A program made the position numbers and the translations under genes. From contig CAAGAM010000020.1 of assembly GCA_900767815.1 (NCBI GenBank), positions 26,058 through 90,057 on the forward strand: a stretch of 64,000 nt of DNA, in the 5' to 3' direction. The notes beneath the pieces were generated by a model that saw only the letters and a program-made list of their open reading frames with translations, made no database searches and was not told the origin of the DNA. This document shows, one piece after another, positions 63,585-64,000 of this stretch. Positions within the stretch are counted from its first letter, which is position 1, and each line of letters opens with the position of its first letter. Source of the stretch: Clostridia bacterium (GTDB lineage Bacteria; Bacillota; Clostridia; Christensenellales; Borkfalkiaceae).

Positions 63585-63872
63585 ATTGACAATATATACC
63601 GATTTTTAATATCAAATATAAGCAATATTTATATGATTTACAAGTAAAATTATGCACTCATTCGGGTTTTTAATAGTTTACAAGAAAAAAAACAACAATA
63701 ATGAGCTTAAAATTAAGGAAAAATTATCCGTAAAGAGAATTTTTTTTATAATTATGCAAAATCATAGTTATAATTAGCGTGGTATTTTTTTTGATTTTTT
63801 ACACAAAAAAACATATATAACGCGGTTTAGCGGCGGGATTTTATCTTCCGCCGTTTTAAGGTTAAAAAAAGC

Positions 63873-63901
63873 TTGTATTATAATAAATTTTATGGTATAA
63901 T
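63873..63901 (+). promoter_or_regulatory. Promoter of the gene starting at 63953
   Basis: TTGTAT 63873-63878, 17-bp spacer, TATAAT 63896-63901. It differs from the promoter of the protease at 21247 although the genes start identically. Confidence 0.7.
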
Positions 63902-63935
63902 AAATCAGTTATAATATACTTTCATTTATATTGGA

Positions 63936-64000
63936 ACAGACAGGAGACGTAAATGAACAAAAGGAAAAGAAAGGCAATCGGAATAATTCAAGCCGTAATG
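63936..64000 (+). repeat. 65-bp exact repeat, copy 2
   Basis: Identical to 21230-21294 up to the window edge, so the true length is unknown. Confidence 0.95.
63953..64000 (+). CDS. Start of a second protease-like gene (partial)
   Basis: The first 16 codons (MNKRKRKAIGIIQAVM) are identical in DNA and protein to the S8-LRR protease at 21247, with the same AGGAG ribosome site six bases upstream. The gene runs off the window. It shares the signal-peptide start; whether the rest is also a protease cannot be seen. Confidence 0.8.
   Translation, partial: MNKRKRKAIGIIQAVM

Larger units (their letters stand above)
63512..63952. other. Intergenic region before the second protease-like gene
   Basis: Holds the operon terminator, an AT-rich stretch without genes, a GC-rich hairpin (63831-63857, 8-bp stem with one G-T pair) and the promoter of the next gene. 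Confidence 0.5.

Noticed and set aside
63936..64000. Circular contig overlap explaining the 65-bp repeat
   Set aside because: A redundant circular end would also match upstream of 63936, but the sequences there differ completely.

Overview
The window looks like chromosome of a Gram-positive (monoderm) Bacillota, most likely an uncultured gut Clostridia of the Christensenellales type. This is inferred from strong AGGAGG ribosome sites, sigma-A promoters, many lipobox-type secreted lipoproteins, InlB-type and BspA-type LRR surface proteins, an Opp peptide importer and the conserved gene order gpmI-secG-rnr-smpB-ssrA. TGA is used as a stop codon. No tRNA, rRNA, CRISPR array or complete mobile element was seen.

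Region 1 (1-14.4 kb) is a housekeeping RNA and ribosome-rescue neighbourhood: the end of gpmI, a VWA lipoprotein, secG, rnr (RNase R), smpB and, after about 6 kb of other genes, tmRNA (ssrA, minus strand, tag ANNNEFALAA). The rnr/smpB junction holds a 3.1-kb AT-rich islet bounded by an 18-bp direct repeat and a nested 49-bp repeat. It carries two paralogous InlB-repeat lipoproteins, a secreted-protein gene cut off after its signal peptide, and a scrap of an IS110-type transposase. After smpB come an FAD oxidoreductase, a GT-C type membrane glycosyltransferase and a GtrA-like protein (an envelope glycan cassette), then an unknown lipoprotein. Just downstream of tmRNA lie 2.3 copies of a 183-bp structured repeat that contains the mirror image of the tmRNA 3' end.

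Region 2 (14.6-20.7 kb) holds a DUF1846 protein (minus strand), an alpha/beta hydrolase, a small membrane protein, and a large minus-strand lipoprotein made of repeated beta modules.

Region 3 (21.2-37.7 kb) reads as one operon: a 2495-residue subtilisin-family surface protease with LRRs, an InlB-like lipoprotein, and a full oligopeptide ABC importer (oppA-B-C-D-F). The importer's OppA, OppB and OppD are enlarged by insertions. The simplest reading is extracellular protein digestion coupled to peptide uptake. The last 65 bases of the window repeat exactly the ribosome site and first 48 coding bases of the protease gene, so a second copy starts there.

Region 4 (38.2-63.5 kb) starts with a 2974-residue LRR lipoprotein. 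It continues with a probable seven-gene operon: a membrane protein with an acidic exterior part, a MoxR AAA+ ATPase, a DUF58 protein, a BatA-like VWA membrane protein, a second VWA membrane protein, a second LRR lipoprotein and a 1749-residue InlB/beta-module lipoprotein. The coupling of a MoxR/VWA set to giant surface lipoproteins and the protease-Opp operon are the two most interesting systems here.
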